From contig NC_090623.1 of assembly GCF_004359215.1 (NCBI RefSeq), positions 275,364-339,363 of the forward strand: a DNA stretch of 64,000 bases, given 5' to 3'. Made by a program: the position numbers and the translations under genes. Positions 1-10,604 of the stretch are shown here, in pieces. The notes beneath the pieces were generated by a model. The model saw only the letters and a list, made by a program, of their open reading frames with translations, searched no databases and was not told the DNA's origin. The stretch comes from Bremia lactucae. Lineage: Eukaryota > Oomycota > Peronosporomycetes > Peronosporales > Peronosporaceae. Position 1 is the stretch's first letter; each line of letters opens with the position of its first letter.

Positions 1-963
1 GCGTCTCGCACGCTGGTTCTTGCCATCGCCCTTTGGGAAGGGAGTCCTCTTGCTGGGCATTTTTGCCCCAGCAGGGACCCTGGCATAGCAGCGAGCCATC
101 ATATGGCCGCGCTTGCCGCATTTAAAACAGACCACGTCTGCATTGCCCAACTCCATAGGAGTGGCATCTGTCCTCTCGGCCGACGGCTTATACCAAGCTG
201 TCGCCGAGGCACTGTTGTAGGATTGCTCCTCAACTAAGGCAATTTGGATTGCCTCTTCCATCGTCGACGGCACCTTTCTGAAAAGGGCCTGTCGCGATGG
301 GCCATGCCGTAGTCCGTTCATAAACGTGGGCACCTTAATGTGCTCCGGAATCGGACCTACGGTTATGGATGCGGACAGCGAGCGCATCTCTTGCACATAC
401 TCTTGCAGAGATCGCTTCGCCTGTCGCGCCCCAAAGAAGCGCGCCTGAAGCAACACTTCGTTGTTCGGCGGCTGGTACATGGCGCGAATCTTATCCTTAA
501 AGATCGCCCATGAGGGGAACGCTTTTCTGTCCGCCATAAGCGCCGAGTAAGCCCACTCTGAGGCCTTACCGCGCAGATGCGACATAGCGTACGACACCAT
601 CCGGCTGTCGTCCTCGATGAGCTGGGCGACACCACATTGCTCCACGGCTAAAAGCCAGTGGACAATCGTGTGCGCCGCAGTTCCATCGAACTTGGGCGGG
701 TCCATCCGAATGGGCCTCGGCTGATGCGGCCGGGCAGAGAGCATCTCAACAGTCCTGTTGAGAGCCTCGCTCCGAGCCTGCTCATGCCTCAGCTCATCCT
801 GAGTCTGAGTGACGGACTCCGCCGCAGCATGGCTCTGTGCCTCGGACGCGGCCCTCCGCTGTCCGAGCACGAATGCCTCAAACTGCTCCAACTGAGCAAC
901 ATGTTGCTCAGGAGGACTACCCAGGAGCCTGGCCAGGGCTTGTTCACCAAGTCCCTGCGCCAT
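1..963 (-). CDS. Gag polyprotein (partial, open at the window edge)
   Basis: This is an uninterrupted frame of 321 codons starting at the first ATG (963-961) after an in-frame TAG. It encodes a Gag-like protein: a glutamine- and alanine-rich predicted coiled coil in roughly the first 80 residues, a retrotransposon-gag domain in the middle, and near the left edge a CCHC zinc knuckle (CFKCGKRGHMMARC, bases 88-129, spacing C-X2-C-X4-H-X4-C). Gag forms the cytoplasmic virus-like particle and the knuckle binds element RNA. The knuckle is followed by a basic tail rich in Lys and Arg. No stop is reached before base 1, so a gag-pol fusion is possible but not visible. The intact frame suggests a recently active copy. 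Confidence 0.85.
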   Translation of the reverse strand, partial: MAQGLGEQALARLLGSPPEQHVAQLEQFEAFVLGQRRAASEAQSHAAAESVTQTQDELRHEQARSEALNRTVEMLSARPHQPRPIRMDPPKFDGTAAHTIVHWLLAVEQCGVAQLIEDDSRMVSYAMSHLRGKASEWAYSALMADRKAFPSWAIFKDKIRAMYQPPNNEVLLQARFFGARQAKRSLQEYVQEMRSLSASITVGPIPEHIKVPTFMNGLRHGPSRQALFRKVPSTMEEAIQIALVEEQSYNSASATAWYKPSAERTDATPMELGNADVVCFKCGKRGHMMARCYARVPAGAKMPSKRTPFPKGDGKNQRARR

Positions 964-1068
964 AAGCCCTGCCACCTCCCGATGATGTTCGGAGAGGTGG
1001 AGGAAATGAGCCTAATCAATATTGAGGCTCATCCTCACGTACACACGCAGAGATGCGGGTCGTGAAAA

Positions 1069-1086
1069 GGATTTCAAGTGCTACCA
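1069..1086 (-). other. Primer-binding site of family A element
   Basis: On the minus strand, two bases after the LTR end, the sequence reads TGGTAGCACTTGAAATCC. The first eight bases are complementary to a tRNA ending TGCTACCA, the 3' end of metazoan initiator tRNA-Met. The family B elements carry the same first eight bases at the same position. The tRNA identity is an inference. Confidence 0.5.
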
Positions 1087-1088
1087 AG

Positions 1089-1620
1089 TGTAGGCCGGCA
1101 CGTCGTAATGCGGCCACGCTCTACTTAGACACACACCCTAGCATAGCGAGGAAGCGCTTTAGCCAGCTTCTTTTGCGTGCAGTGAGGTAGTTGCGGTGGG
1201 GGCGTTAGCGACCTTACCCAACGCACTAAATACTTAAGTTAAGTGTCGTCACGGGAGCGGTAATCCGGCTCATCATGCGCACTTACCAAGGAAGAAGTAG
1301 TTTTCAGACAAATTAATATGTAATCGTATTAAATATAAATACCTATTTTACCAATTAAAATGTCATCTCTACAGATAACACTTAATCTGTATTGCGAGCG
1401 TATCTTTTTAGATACATCGCGTAACGGATGACGCTAGCCGTCATCCCTCCTAATGTGAATGCACCCATGTACATCACATACACAAGGGTTGGTCACAAAT
1501 GTGAACCACACCCGAGTGCTGGGTCTGATTACTTTAATTTAGAAGTTGACCATCCCCTTAAGTACACCAAGCGTACTTAACGGGGACTGTGTGACATTAG
1601 GGCAACTTTAGCCCGTTACA
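1089..1620 (-). repeat. 5' LTR of family A element
   Basis: This 532-bp LTR starts (minus strand) TGTAACGGG and ends CCTACA. It shares long blocks with 23,850-24,348 and 30,003-30,275, for example the segments around GGAGCGGTAATCCGGCTC and GTGAACCACACCC. The outer end is at 1,620. The flank to the right is unrelated to the other copies, which marks the element border. Confidence 0.75.
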
Positions 1621-3483
1621 CCTCTTGGAAGGACATCTTTAAGCGCAATCGGCAATACTTTGTCTTCGGATCTTTCAGAATTATACATATTGCAGCATTA
1701 AAGATCATAAAATAACTAGAACAGGATATGTGTCGAATGTCGTCTGAACAGCAGAAAACGTAAATGGAACAGTCTTACAGAATCTTTATCTACTCGAAAG
1801 TTTATTAATTACGTGACTAGATTGAAGCATGCTGAAACTCCGTCGTATGCTTATGCCAAATGTCTATGAATAATAACGCCTTCAATCCATATCTCTACAT
1901 GATACCTTCTCTGCCTCATGGCTAGGATCAAGTGTAGCAAATCTCTTCATCCCAAGCTTGTGTACGTATTTTATGCATAGGTGGTATTTTTTTATTTTAT
2001 TTATTAATTATTTGGGTATTTCCGTTTTATTTAATGCTGAATTACAATTTCTTGTTACCAAAACCTAGATAAATTAGCTATCATTTCAGTTCAAAAAAAC
2101 ATTGTAGTTCTAGCTTACGTTGAAAAATTGTGCAAGATAATTGCGCTGCTGTCATAACTCACGGCTAACTTTATGTTAAATTGGCTTTGCCGAAGCCTTG
2201 TAGCTCCATTTGCTTACGCGACGCGCACATTCAGAGGATGAATGCACCTTCACCATGAAATTTTCATCATTTCTTGTCGATTCGTTTTTCAATCGCGTTA
2301 AATGTAGGCATATTTTCTTGACTCGACGCTGACGTGTTCAGCCTTATCTTCGAGACAAAATGACTTCGTCGCTTTCTTCTCATCCACAGAAAATGCTTCT
2401 AAAATGTCTTGAATCTAGTAAGTTAAAAGCGGACCGAGGAAAATCTTATTTCGAGTCGATTGTTATCATCATCATCATTCTTTGCACAACTTATTAAATC
2501 GAGCATTACGATTCTGTTATTAAATGAGCTTTTCAGCCAGGCCAGAAAGATAATAACAGCTATATTTGCTGGTCAGCTTTTTCTATTTGAGACCAATGAT
2601 TTGAACAGGAAAGAGGAAGTAAAGAGAATAAAGAGAAAGATTGCGACGGAAATACTTGGTCGTTGCGGGAACGTGATGCTAGCACCAAATACGATCAGTT
2701 AGGCAATTAATGTTTCTATAGCCTTAACACGCATTGAATTCGATCTAATTATCCAGCAACACATGCGCTAATCGAGTTGTAGCACGTGCTATACCTGCTC
2801 AGCGGTCGGCCCCTGATCTACCGCTTCGCCAAGTTTTTTAATGGTCGAAACAAATTATACTGTTCATGCGAATGCCACAGCATAAGAAGCGAGGCGAGCC
2901 ACGATGTTATTAGTTGGCGTAGCATCTGTAAAATTTGAAGGATTTCTTGATAGCCACGTAGGTGGAGCTGGATCTCTGCGAGTATCTCGAGACGCTCGAC
3001 AAATACCGTTAATGCGTCAAAATCTCAAACGAATAGAAAAAACGCTGGATCATCATGGAAATTAAAATCTCAGCGAGGTTTTCGTCCAACTAAGTATACA
3101 TCCGAAGGTGTGAGGAATAGAAGTAGCGCACGAAGTACGGTGCAACACTCACCGTAGTCAAGATGTCCTTGTATCTGCCCTTGCCTCCTGCTTTTTCTTC
3201 TGAACTTAAGAACCGGTTGAATACCTTGCTAACTTCAGTACCGAGATTTCGACAAATACCAGTTCAAAAAATTGTAGAAAATCGACTTTGTACAAATTTT
3301 GCAACGCCTATTTATATTATTTTACATAATTTGGATGTGATGGGCATAGATAGCCATGCGCCGCGAACCCATGATTTAGCATAACATTTGACACCTGGCT
3401 TTCTATTTATTATTGTCTTCAGAGTGGGTTTTGTACCACTAGCTTGTTGCATACATAGATACACGGCGCTGTTACTACGTGAG
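1621..3483. other. Intergenic, no supported gene
   Basis: This is AT-rich sequence between the family A LTR and the 3' end of the large SNF2-like gene. Only short frames (61-80 codons) are present, with no recognisable domain, and I see no repeat shared with other parts of the window. Confidence 0.5.
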
Positions 3484-6400
3484 TCACGACGGCGGGGACT
3501 GCAATTCTTCTGGTGAGGCCATGGCTCGCGACGGGGTGACGTCCACGGACGACGTCGGCGTCTCCGTGTTCACAAGCATATCCGACGAGTTGAGCAAGCT
3601 CGCGTCAACCGCCAGGGCCGACAATACCGAGCTGCTGCGTGGCGACGGTGCTGCAGACGCAGTACTCGAGCAAATGGCGTTGGTGTTGCTAATCGCGTTC
3701 GTGTTGCTCAGTAGACGCGCAATCATTGCCACTTTCTGTGACTCGGAGCAGTCCGTTCGATTCAAAATCGACTGAATTTTGTTCTTAATCTCAGGCATGC
3801 GGTCGAGCACGTGGAGTAACGTCGACGTGGTCACAGGCATGGGAGCGCGCTGTGCTTCCGTGTTAACATTTGCGTACGCGCCATTCGATTGTCCACGATT
3901 CCCACCCCAATGCACTCGTGGCGTTGAATTCGTCGCTCCAGCAGCAGAGGCTGAAGGTGGTCGACTCGTCGAGGCCACTCCAGTCGCAATGTCCGTCGAT
4001 AGACTTGCAGCATGGGAGCGTCGTGGCATTGAGCCATTCACGGACGCATCAAACCCCGAGCCGGCACCCAACATGACGTCGCCACTTGCGGAAAGCGGCG
4101 ATCCGTCGCACTCTACGGAAGCTACCGCGGCTGCCGCTTGGACCGCGACCACGGCAGCCTCCTTGCTGCGTTTAATAACTTCATCTGGACCTAGTACTGC
4201 CGTCGGTAAGAGCAAGACCATGTCAGTGTGCGACTTGTGCGGCAGGACATTTGGCCAGGCCGTTGTTACTGCGTGGGTCGCGTTCTCGTGAAGCTTGGTA
4301 GTCACTGAAGCCGACGACGGAGCTGGAAGAAACGAAGCTGCAGTCAGCGACGCTTTCGTTCCAAGGTCGCTTGATTTTGCCGGTATAGCCCTGGACGTGG
4401 AAGCCGCATCGACGCCTACTGGGATGGGAATTGGAGGGGGAGACGTCTTGTGCTTCATGCACTGGATTATCGCGTCAAAGGACGTAATGATGGACTTTAA
4501 ATCCGTCATTCCTCCACTGAGTTTCTTCGTATCCTTTCGAGCTTGCGACTGTTTGTGGGCAAAGGCTGCACTTTTGATCGATGGTGGAGGTAATCCCGGC
4601 AGCGAGTGACGAGAAGGGAACTTTAGTAGCAGCTCCTCGGGCGGCAACCCAATGCGCGCATCCAGCACAGCAGGAGAGAGCTGTGCAGTGGCCATGCTTG
4701 CCGCAGCAGCTGCACGATGTGCTTTTATCGATGCCTTTCCATCTTTTAGAGTTGATGACGGAGCACTAGAAGCAGAGGAAGTTGGCGTCGTGAGGCTGCT
4801 TGACACGATATTTCCATAGCGGTCGTAGCATTGTCGTGGAGAGCGCTTCTTGCAGACAAAGCGTGAGACTGCACTCGACGAATTGAAAACCTGTGCAATG
4901 AGGGTCCAATTAGCACCGTAGAGCTCAAAGAGTTTCTTAAGGACAATGTCGTCGTGTACGCTCCAGACGTCACGCCCTGAGTCAGACGACGAAATGCTGC
5001 TCTTTCGAGCTCTTCCAATTCCTGTCTTGGATTTTTTGGAGCTTTTTGGATAGCCTGCTTTCACGTGTCCTACATCCACGTGAGCTCCCCCACCTGACGC
5101 GCTCCCACTCGCTCCTCCCGTTGACGACAGATTCATATTGGTTGCTAAACCTGACGATAAAATAGAAGAAGATGCCGCGGTGCCGCTAACACCGCCTCCG
5201 AGTAGACCTCCAAGCAGCGCGGGGTCATCCCATTCCGCAGAATCTAGCGCATCCAGGTTGGTATCGCCCCAAAAATCATCATCTGCAAATTCAGAAATGT
5301 CCGGGACAGGAATGCCCTCGAGATCAACACGCATCTCTTTCTGCGCTCCCGTCTTAAGACCGCTTAATTGCGATTCCAATTTCCGCTTGACTCCTGCAGA
5401 CAATCGTAAAGGGCTTCCAAGTATCCCTCCAGACGTGCCAGCTCTTGCATTAAGTGCATTGGTCTTTTGCTTCTTAATGGACTTGATGCAGTGTAGCGAA
5501 TTTTCGTGATGCCCTGCACTATGGTCCAGCTTTGATTTGGTAGACAACAGTGGTGGAGGCGGCGGTGGCGGAACATGATAAGTTACCCGGAAGGTCATCT
5601 GGCAGTCCGAACTTAAACCATTATCCGAAATCGCACGCGCCTCGGACGTGGGTGGTTGTGGAGGTTGATACACATCAAAGTGCGTCTCCATGCCCTCCAT
5701 TCGCAACTGCATAAACAACTTCTCCAGCGATGCTTCTCCCACCGTGCCGACATCAAAATTGTAAAAGAGCTTTGAGACTGCGTCACCTTCTTGCCATTGG
5801 CGATTCACTTCCTGCAACGCCAGCTTGTCAAACGAACGCTGTTCCGATGGAACGGCTCCGTTGCTTTCGTCACAAGACACTAATCCGTCATCCTTTGCAG
5901 CATCAGCGTAGGTTGCAAGAGCTAATCTATCACCACTCTCTTGAAGTTTCTTGTCAGTGACACCGTGCACGTAATTAACAGCATACCATTCCACGGGCGT
6001 CAACTCATCGGTATTCGCGAGTAGTAAATGATCGGCTGCATCGAGATCCACGGTATGCACATCAAGAGGGGCTTGCAGCTCATTCACGTCGCCGCAATAC
6101 TTGACATCCCTTTCAACCTGCTCGGCCACCCGCACGAGGTCTTGCAATGTCCCATCGCTCATCCAACCATTTCCACCGCCGCTAGTGGCACTTGAAGACC
6201 ACCAACTGGGTTTCTCAATTGTCCATCTCATTGTCATTTCCGATGGTACAGCAAAAAGTTCCTGTGGACTCATTTCACCAAATACCTTTTCCGTTAGCGA
6301 AGCGCCAACACGCAGTAACGACGCTTCAATGGTATTTTCGCAGTGCAATCGATAGACTGGAAGAGTATCGGCGCCACCCACGGCCATTTTGGCCCAGCTT

Positions 6401-9400
6401 GCGCGAAGTTTTGCATCGCACGTCGCGTTCCAGTCGCCATCTACGACAATGATGGCTTCTCCACCATACACGGATACAGCACGTCTCCCATCAGCTTTCG
6501 ACAACCTGGTCGACACGAGCGCGACACGGATGACAGGGCGATCGGCAAAGTGACACAGTGCCCGGCGCTGCATAATTATAGTTCCTGTCACGTGTACGTA
6601 GCTAATACCTAAGAGATAGAGAAACATTTCCAAAATAGGAAGCATGGCATTAAATTGGGAGTATATGACCACCTTTTTGCCTTCTTGAAGCGTCAGTCGA
6701 CGTACGAGTGGCTCCAGTACCTCCAACTTTGCCGAGCAACTCGTCAGTAGCCGTAAATCAGCATGCCCTAGCTTATCCATATCATTCACGATATCGACAC
6801 AATTGCAAATCGCACGAAGGTGGAGTATTAACTGTAGCCAAACACTTAAGCGCTCTTCGCGTCCACTAGAAGTATCGAGGGTTGCCGCAAAGCCGCTTAG
6901 AACGTTTTGATATTGCGTTTTTTGCGATGGACTAAGTTGACAGCTCAAGCTGATCTCTTCAATCTTGCCTAATTCTGGCTCAACTTCGCTCCGAACACGC
7001 CGCAAACTGAGACAAGACAATGCAAGAAGCGAAGCACTTATATACTGAGGGCTATCGTCTTGCGAGCCTGCCTGTCTCAGAGATGCACGTACACTCGATG
7101 ATTTGCCGTATTGCTGCAGCACTTCTGCCACAGAAGACCATTCTACGAGCAATTCCTGCAATGCCACTCGATGGCTGTCACCTTCAGTCGCATTGTTTTC
7201 CATTAACCTAGGAGCTCCTTGCACCAAATAATCAGCATACTGCAGCCGTAGTGCGGCACTTTTCCAGTTTTCAATCGACTGTCCATTGCACAGGACTCGC
7301 CGTTGCTGTTGTCGAAGTTGTTGGAGCCCTGACACACACACTGAGTCATTAAACTGACCGTCATGCTCGTTTTCGACAATGACCATTTGCCAATTCGTAA
7401 ACGCTACGAATGCCTCTTTGTCTTCAGTAAACGCACGAACGGGACACAACACACAGTAAATAGGTTTAACGCATTCGTCGTCGAATCCATCATCATCGTC
7501 ATCGCTACCGAAAGGGGAGTTAATGAGAAAGATGTCGTCGTGCTTGTGCGCATAGAGTCGAGATTTAATCTTCCAATCGCGCTGCAGCTGTGTTTTATGA
7601 GCATGAGTAGAACCAGCGCCATCATAAAGCTGAATACGTTGATGTGGATGCCAAATTCGAAGATAATATCGCCACTTATGAAGCTCTTCACCAGAGACAA
7701 TTATCAAATGTGGACCTATTGGCTCATCTACAATCGAATCTTGAGGTGGTGATGCACTAACCACATCACCTTCTCTTCGCTGCACATGCTGTTTTTGTGA
7801 TGACACAATTTCAATTAAACTGAGAAAGGCAACTAAAGTTGCTGCTTTGCCCATTCCAAGCTGGTCATTTAAAAAAAAATTAAGACCACTGGAGTATAAA
7901 TCTAGCATCCACCGCAATGCCAGCAGCTGAAAGGCAGCTAATATAATAGGAGGGCCTCCATTCGCCTGTAACGTGCTACAACGCACTTGCAAATCTCGAA
8001 AGGCCGCCTCACGTTGACACCATATTGACGACTTGTTTGCGTCGGCACTTGCTGCTGATGAAGATGTCATTGCACTTCGAGCTCGTTTGCCTGCGCTTAC
8101 AATGTATGTCATGTGAGACTTTGCCGACGCCACTGCTTCCGGTTTAATTTCCCCCTTCACATCACGATTACTACCCAACCCGTTATTTCTTAAGGAATAT
8201 GCTGTGCAAAACTTTAGTGTCAAAGCACAATCGCCGGTACCTGCGCTATCAAAGCGTTTTCCATTGCCTTGCTTGCCACCATCCTCAACGTTATTACAGG
8301 GCAATAATTCGTTGTCTTCGCCATGATCTAAAATTTCACTTCCTGCGGCTTCAAACCGAACTCGTGATCTTGCAGCAATCCGTTCCATTGACCGCCAAAA
8401 TGCTGATATCTGCAGTGCAATCCCACGTGCTATCTGACGGCTCTCTTGCTCGAGACGGATATTGTCGGCATTTTGAGCAGCAATTGCATTTACTGCGAGA
8501 TGATGTTGAAGTACACGTTTCCAATTGCGCTCTTGCGCAAAGTCTACCGCCATCCATTTCATTTCCTCCAATAGAAAATCCCACTGCGACTTGCCACGCA
8601 TCGGTGTTGGCAATCGTGGCAATTGCCTTTTTCGCGTTAATGCTACGCTGCGCTTTGTAATCTGCCGATTTAATATCACAGATTCACGCAACGTCTTCTC
8701 AAACTCTGCATTTGCCGAACTAATTGCAGCCACAGGGCTTCGGGACGTTGCAGCAGGCCGCTTGGTACCTACAATTCCATTGCTTGCGAGATAATCCGCG
8801 GTTTTAGAAGCACTCACAAGTGGCTGCGGTTTCGGATCAAATGCCTTTCGATCAGAGGCTTCTTCATCGCGTCGTTTCTGTATTAAATACTTGTTTGGTG
8901 GGGTCGACATTCGCATCACGCGGTACGTACTTCCCTGTGCCCACCCTTCCTCCTCCAAAGCAACTTCCCTTTTTTCTACCACGTGTTTCTCAGTTCTCGC
9001 CATAATTTTGATTTGTGCTGCCTCCGCAACTCGCTTTGTGCTTCCAACGTTATTTTTCTTGACCTTTTTCGCGCCAATTGTGTCCTGCTCGGCTGTAATT
9101 GTACTCTTAGTCTCCAATTTATTCAAGACAATCCCCTCATCGCCAGGAACCTCTGCAAGAGGCAAAGCTTCTGTCTTGACCTCTTTCAACATGACTTGCT
9201 TTGCACCAAGACACGTTTCTTCGTTTGCTACTATTCCTTCATCGCTCTCGGCTGCCTTTCGAGGTGCCATCTCCTGCTCTGCTAAACTATTATCGCCGAA
9301 TTGCGTCCCACGCTCCGGTTTCTCTTCTTTTTGACTATCACGTGACCCGTTTCGCTCGTCCACGAGCTGCCTGCAAACGCAATTAATTGGATGACCTTCA

Positions 9401-9542
9401 TTAGAGCCGCTGCCTTTCGTAACGGCGAAAATGAATTTGCCAGCACATACCGCAACAGCGATTCTTTATATTCTACAAATTTGTCACGAATGGATTTAAG
9501 GACGACGGTACTGCTGGGATTGCTGCCGCTGTCCGACGCCAT
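3484..9542 (-). CDS. HSA / degenerate SNF2 / SANT chromatin scaffold (EP400/Eaf1-like)
   Basis: Two exons on the minus strand, 9,542-9,451 and 9,370-3,484, give a 1,992-residue protein. Domains in order: acidic/basic N-terminus; HSA domain about residues 285-373; SNF2 ATPase fold about 500-1,055; proline run about 1,298-1,304; SANT/Myb domain about 1,497-1,553; Ser/Ala-rich tail. HSA followed by SANT is the layout of NuA4/TIP60 scaffolds (Eaf1, EP400), which would act in nuclear histone acetylation or H2A.Z exchange. The ATPase has lost catalytic motifs: Walker A reads GMGKAAT instead of GLGKT, the DEAH box is ENEH (697-700), and the motif VI arginines are missing, while the motif IV region (KVVIYSQFNAML) is well kept. 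A longer ORF start at 9,363 is only a GTG. It could alternatively be a divergent SWR1 relative, but the HSA-SANT pairing argues for EP400/Eaf1. Confidence 0.8.
9371..9450 (-). other. Intron 1 of the HSA/SNF2/SANT gene
   Basis: This 80-base intron starts GTATGT, has a CTAAT branch-like motif and ends TTTGCAG. The exon before it ends two bases into an Arg codon and the next exon supplies the G, so the frames fit exactly. Splicing links the ATG at 9,542 to the long frame that otherwise has no ATG near its start. Confidence 0.8.
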
Positions 9543-10604
9543 CGCGTTTTTTAACTGCAACCAACACAAGATCGATAGAGTGACAACATCAATTAGTGAC
9601 CATCACTCCTATCACAGCTTTGTCACGCTTAGCGCGCCTTACAATCTGCGTGCTTCCACTCAAGTAGCGCCACTATTGCATCTGAGCGTCGCTATAGTCA
9701 CAAAAACGTACTTATGTCAGCTTAAAACGTTTCAGTATGGTCTGGGTTGCGTATCTCGGAATCGAGGTTGGAATCGGGTGCGGAATTGCCAAAAATCCAT
9801 CAAATGAGGCCCAAAATGGGACTTAATCGATAGCAGAGATACAATGCCATCGAATGCAGCACTTCCCACCACGATTCGAGTGAAAGATCCGGCCCAAATT
9901 CCCCGCCAAGGTGCACCATGGCCCCCAGAGCGATTTAAAAGATCTTTAAAACGAGCTTCGAGGGAGCGCACACAGACGAGCAACCCAGAAAAAAGAGAGC
10001 GGATGGGCTTACCGATCGATGGAGCTGTGACCCCCGGGGTCGGAATTTGTGCGATCACAAACGGCTCACGCGGCACTTTCACGTTCTCTCAGGGCGACGG
10101 GACGAAGGGAATCCCGCGCGAAGCGACTCGATTGGACAAAACCGAGTAAAAAACACCCAAGACGAGTGGCTAAAACTCTTTAAGCGAATTTTTTTCTGAC
10201 AAAGATGCTGCCAAGGTACCAGATTCTATTTCTTGATGTAAGAGCAATTTTCGTAAAAGAGCTTACAACGATTGTCTTAAGACGATTGTACCGACCACTG
10301 AAACTCGGACCGGGAGATACGTGGACGAATATCCAAAATGCACTGTCGATTTCAAAAAAAAAGCCTTGTCGTTGAGGCCGATATAATCGACTTCATGTAT
10401 TATGCTGCGACTGTTGTACATATGATGTTAAGTGGCACCTTTATCAGCTCAGTCCCTCGCCATTTAGGTAATAGACATCATCACTACCAGCATCCCAGTA
10501 GCAGATTTCCAGCAATTTTAGCAATTTGAGCAAATAATCGTCGCAATTAGTTTTCAACAAGCCTTTTAATTTTCCTTAAACTTCAGCAGTACGCGTCCGA
10601 CTCG
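9543..10604. other. Divergent intergenic region
   Basis: This lies between the start of the large minus-strand gene and the plus-strand glycosyltransferase, so it should hold both promoters. A more GC-rich stretch at about 9,720-10,140 has overlapping ~100-codon frames on both strands without recognisable domains. I do not call a gene there. Confidence 0.4.

Larger units (their letters stand above)
1..1620 (-). mobile_element. Ty3/gypsy LTR retrotransposon, family A, 5' portion
   Basis: Read on the minus strand, the order is LTR (1,620 to 1,089), primer-binding site, leader, then an open gag that runs off the window at base 1. The LTR is bounded by TGTA and TACA. The gag is uninterrupted over 321 codons, so this copy is much less decayed than the family A copy at 23,850-30,275. 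Protease, reverse transcriptase and integrase would lie to the left of the window. The gag and zinc knuckle are read directly; assignment to Ty3/gypsy rests on the domain order in the second copy. Confidence 0.85.

Noticed and set aside
2460..3384. Short plus-strand frames upstream of the first host gene
   Set aside because: 61-80 codons, no signal peptide or domain, no repeat support.
9361..9363. GTG as start of the 1,959-codon frame
   Set aside because: A phase-matched intron and an upstream ATG exon give a normal start; GTG starts are not expected in a nuclear oomycete gene.
9732..10149. Overlapping ~100-codon frames on both strands in a GC-richer spacer
   Set aside because: No domain, no splice-compatible partner and equal openness on both strands, which base composition can explain.
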